Source: JAJFFW01 sp039187035
GTDB lineage: Bacteria; Pseudomonadota; Alphaproteobacteria; Caulobacterales; Parvularculaceae
Reading direction: 5' to 3'
Assembly (NCBI GenBank): GCA_039187035.1
Contig: JBCCZS010000061.1
Location: forward strand, 1 to 15,320
Length of the DNA stretch: 15,320 bases
Position numbers and translations under genes: made by a program. The notes below the pieces were generated by a model. The model was not told the origin of the DNA and searched no databases. It was given only the letters and a program-made list of their open reading frames with translations. This document shows, one piece after another, positions 13,470 through 15,320 of this stretch. How positions within the stretch are numbered: position 1 is the first letter of the stretch; each line of letters begins with the position of its first letter.

Positions 13470-14987
13470 CTACTCTTCGGGATCTTCCGATCGCGCGAGC
13501 GGTAGGGCCGCGAACTGCTTCACGCCGCCGACCTGCGTGCGTAACAAAACGGCGTCGCGCCCGTCGTCTATGGCGTTGTCGATCTTCGAGGAAATCTCCT
13601 CGGCGTCTTTGACCGGCTGGTTGTCCAGCTGCAGGATGACCGAACCGGCGCGCAGGCCCGCCTCTTCGGCCGGGCTGCCTGCGCGCACGCCGAGAACGAC
13701 GACGCCCTCAACGTCTTCCGGCACGCGGTAGCGCTCGCGGCGGGCCTCGGTCAGCTCGCCGAGCCGCAAGCCGAGATCGCGCTGGACGGACGACCCGCGC
13801 GGCTCTTCGGCGCTGGCGACGCGCGTTGCGTCGTCGCCGCGTTTGCCGAGCGTGACGTTGACGATTTTCTCTTTGCCGTCGCGGATCAGCGTGACCTTCG
13901 CCTTCTTGCCGGGCGCGATCTTTGAGACGCCGCGGGACAATTCGCGGGTGTCTTTCACGGCCTCGCCGTTCAATTTGATAATGAGATCGCCGCTCTGCAC
14001 GCCCGCTTTTTCGGCGGGCGTGCCGTCGAGCACCTCGGCGACCAACGCGCCGTCAGTGGATTTGCGGCCGAACGCTTCGGCGAGCGGCTCGGTCACGGGC
14101 TGCAACGAGACCCCGAGCCAGCCGCGCGTGACCGACCCGGTCGAAATCAGTTGCGCCACCGTCTCTTTGGCGAGCCGCGCGGGGATCGCGAACCCGATGC
14201 CGACGCTCCCGCCGGTCGACGAATAAATCGCCGTGTTGACCCCGACGACGCGGCCTTTGAGGTCGAACGTCGGCCCGCCCGAATTGCCGCGGTTGATCGG
14301 CGCGTCGATCTGAATGAAGTCGGTGAACTGACCGATCGATCCGCCGTCGCGGCCGAGGGCCGAAACGATGCCGCTCGTCACCGTGCCGGAGAGGCCGAAC
14401 GGATTGCCGACCGCGACCACCCGGTCGCCGACGCGCAGATTAACGCCGTCGGCGAACGAAACGAACCGCTGGTCCTTCGGCGGGGCGACCTTCAACACGG
14501 CGAGGTCGGTTTCCGCGTCGGCGCCGACGAGTTCGGCGTCGAGTTCGGTCCCGTCTTTCAGGCGCACGACGATTTTGTCGCCGCCGTCGATGACGTGATT
14601 GTTGGTGACGATGTGGCCGTCCGCATCGGTGAAAAAGCCCGAGCCTTGCGCTTCCATGCGCCGAACGCCGCCGTCTTCTTCAAAGAAGCGCTCGCGGTCG
14701 TCACGCCCTTCCGGGAACCCGAAGCGGAAGAAAAAGTCGTCGAACTGGTTCGACATGCGCCGGACCGGCGTCTCGCGCTCGACCAAAACCGAGACCACGG
14801 ACGGCGCAACGTTCTCCACGAGGTCGGCAACCGAAACGAAGCTGTCGTCATAAGTCGCGCCGACGAGCGGCGTCGGCTGTTCGGCGACGGAACGGTCGAT
14901 CAGCCCGGAGGCGAGCGCGCCGGCGGCGGCGCCGGCCGCGATGGCGACGAGCGTTCCGTGTCGGGCGAACAGGGATTTTCGGCTCAT
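13470..14987 (-). CDS. degP: Do-family periplasmic serine protease DegP/MucD type
   Basis: ATG 14987 gives 505 aa; AAGGA lies about eleven bases upstream, and ATG 14999 is a close alternative. The frame is open to 15212, but the extra part covers the promoter. An N-terminal signal anchor or signal peptide (about 1-36) directs it to the periplasm. The trypsin-like domain shows His131 in TNNHVIDGG, Asp161 in AETDLAVLKV and Ser236 in NRGNSGGP, with GNPFGLSGTVTSGIVSALGR at 194-213. A Phe/Arg-rich loop (81-112) precedes it, like the LA loop of the family. PDZ1 (about 287-380) starts RGWLGVSLQPV; PDZ2 (about 400-498) contains GVRAGSPAEEAGLRAGSVIL. It degrades or refolds misfolded envelope proteins. 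It is followed by a two-component pair, an arrangement I recall from other alphaproteobacteria. Confidence 0.95.
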   Translation of the reverse strand: MSRKSLFARHGTLVAIAAGAAAGALASGLIDRSVAEQPTPLVGATYDDSFVSVADLVENVAPSVVSVLVERETPVRRMSNQFDDFFFRFGFPEGRDDRERFFEEDGGVRRMEAQGSGFFTDADGHIVTNNHVIDGGDKIVVRLKDGTELDAELVGADAETDLAVLKVAPPKDQRFVSFADGVNLRVGDRVVAVGNPFGLSGTVTSGIVSALGRDGGSIGQFTDFIQIDAPINRGNSGGPTFDLKGRVVGVNTAIYSSTGGSVGIGFAIPARLAKETVAQLISTGSVTRGWLGVSLQPVTEPLAEAFGRKSTDGALVAEVLDGTPAEKAGVQSGDLIIKLNGEAVKDTRELSRGVSKIAPGKKAKVTLIRDGKEKIVNVTLGKRGDDATRVASAEEPRGSSVQRDLGLRLGELTEARRERYRVPEDVEGVVVLGVRAGSPAEEAGLRAGSVILQLDNQPVKDAEEISSKIDNAIDDGRDAVLLRTQVGGVKQFAALPLARSEDPEE

Positions 14988-15060
14988 AGTCGTCAGCATC
15001 CTTACTGTTGTTGATACGGGCGCGCTTGAGTCTTCCGGACGCAATCGCCGGCCGTCATCG

Positions 15061-15088
15061 ACATAAGGCGCGCGCTCCCGGTTGCAAG
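15061..15088 (-). promoter_or_regulatory. Heat-shock-like promoter of degP
   Basis: On the minus strand CTTG (15088-15085), 17 bases, then CTTATGT (15067-15061) fits the alphaproteobacterial heat-shock consensus CTTG-N17/18-CYTATNT. The predicted start near 15054 would leave a leader of about 67 nt before ATG 14987. The pattern is not far from the vegetative sigma70 consensus of the same group, so the sigma factor is uncertain. A protease of this family is a natural RpoH target. Confidence 0.5.
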
Positions 15089-15137
15089 ACAACGCTTGGT
15101 AACGCGTCGTTGAGCGTCGCGGGAGCGGAAAAATCGC

Positions 15138-15151
15138 GCGACAAATGTCGC
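15138..15151. promoter_or_regulatory. Palindrome upstream of degP promoter, possible operator
   Basis: GCGACA and TGTCGC flank two A bases, a perfect 6+6 dyad about 50 bases upstream of the predicted -35 of degP. The position would suit an activator site. No known regulator consensus is matched with confidence. Confidence 0.3.
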
Positions 15152-15176
15152 AAAAACCGACCCGCTTTGCGGCCAA

Positions 15177-15201
15177 AATAAGGCGAACGGCGAGCCGTTC
15201 G
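15177..15201 (-). terminator. Possible intrinsic terminator of an upstream minus-strand gene
   Basis: On the minus strand CGAACGG and CCGTTCG (15201-15195 and 15190-15184) pair around a 4-nt loop and are followed by CCTTATTTT. This would end a transcript entering from beyond the window edge and insulate degP. Confidence 0.35.
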
Positions 15202-15320
15202 GCGCGCGCCACGGAGCGTCGTCGCGCGCGGTCGGTTGCGAGGTGCTAGCGGGGACGGCCCCAGGCCGCAATCTCGCGCCGGCGTCCTGGCGCGCCGCGG
15301 CGCGACGGGGTGTGTGTCGC

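Larger units (their letters stand above)
14988..15320. other. Non-coding region upstream of degP
   Basis: 333 bp without a supported gene. It holds the degP leader, the heat-shock-like promoter, the 14-bp palindrome and a minus-strand terminator-like hairpin, listed separately. From about 15202 to the end I see only very GC-rich sequence with short inverted repeats and no start-and-ribosome-site combination. The short frames here have Arg/Ala-rich composition typical of shadows. Confidence 0.6.

Noticed and set aside
15002..15271. 89-codon minus-strand ORF upstream of degP
   Set aside because: It spans the promoter, dyad and terminator-like hairpin, shows no family motif, and overlaps the start of degP's upstream region only as an open frame.

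Overview
The window is GC-rich chromosomal DNA of a Gram-negative bacterium, most likely an alphaproteobacterium. The basis is the gene content: a 17-kDa-surface-antigen-type lipoprotein, a NnrU-family membrane protein, a UPF0260 protein, a DUF952 protein beside a class 2 pyrD, and a Do-protease / response regulator / histidine kinase cluster. The genus cannot be read from the sequence. I see no tRNA or rRNA gene, CRISPR array, insertion sequence, phage gene or obvious island border. Coding is dense, and most long ORFs in other frames are GC-driven shadows.

Layout. (1) 54-2357, + strand: an SH3-containing surface lipoprotein, a secreted proline-iminopeptidase-like hydrolase and a DUF454 membrane protein, closed by a convincing intrinsic terminator at 2355-2408. 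(2) 2540-3199, +: a NnrU-family membrane protein, tail to tail with (3) 3218-5632, -: a bifunctional class A penicillin-binding protein with a long cytoplasmic tail. (4) 5723-6217, +: a YcgN/UPF0260 cysteine-cluster protein, divergent from the PBP. (5) 6228-9160, -: four overlapping genes read as TPR protein, DUF952 protein, pyrD and an unrecognised membrane protein. (6) 9450-11269, +: a Bcr/CflA-type MFS exporter overlapping rimM. (7) 11266-14987, -: degP, an OmpR-type regulator and a HAMP histidine kinase, probably an envelope-stress module. A heat-shock-like promoter lies upstream of degP, and a hairpin separates degP from the two-component genes. (8) 14988-15320: non-coding leader and upstream DNA.

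The most striking observation is in pyrD. The reading frame is intact from start to stop except for one in-frame TAG. That TAG replaces the serine directly before Pro-Asn-Thr, the residue equivalent to catalytic Ser175 of E. coli class 2 dihydroorotate dehydrogenase. Five other genes in the window end in TAG, so general reassignment of TAG is unlikely. A recent nonsense mutation or a sequence error is the simplest reading.

Themes: much of the window serves the cell envelope (lipoprotein, PBP, DegP, two-component system, small membrane proteins). The rest is housekeeping (pyrD, rimM). I did not find a clear new multi-gene system. The least explained parts are the terminal gene of the pyrD operon, the nested surface-antigen/SH3 protein, and the paired hairpins that punctuate gene ends.
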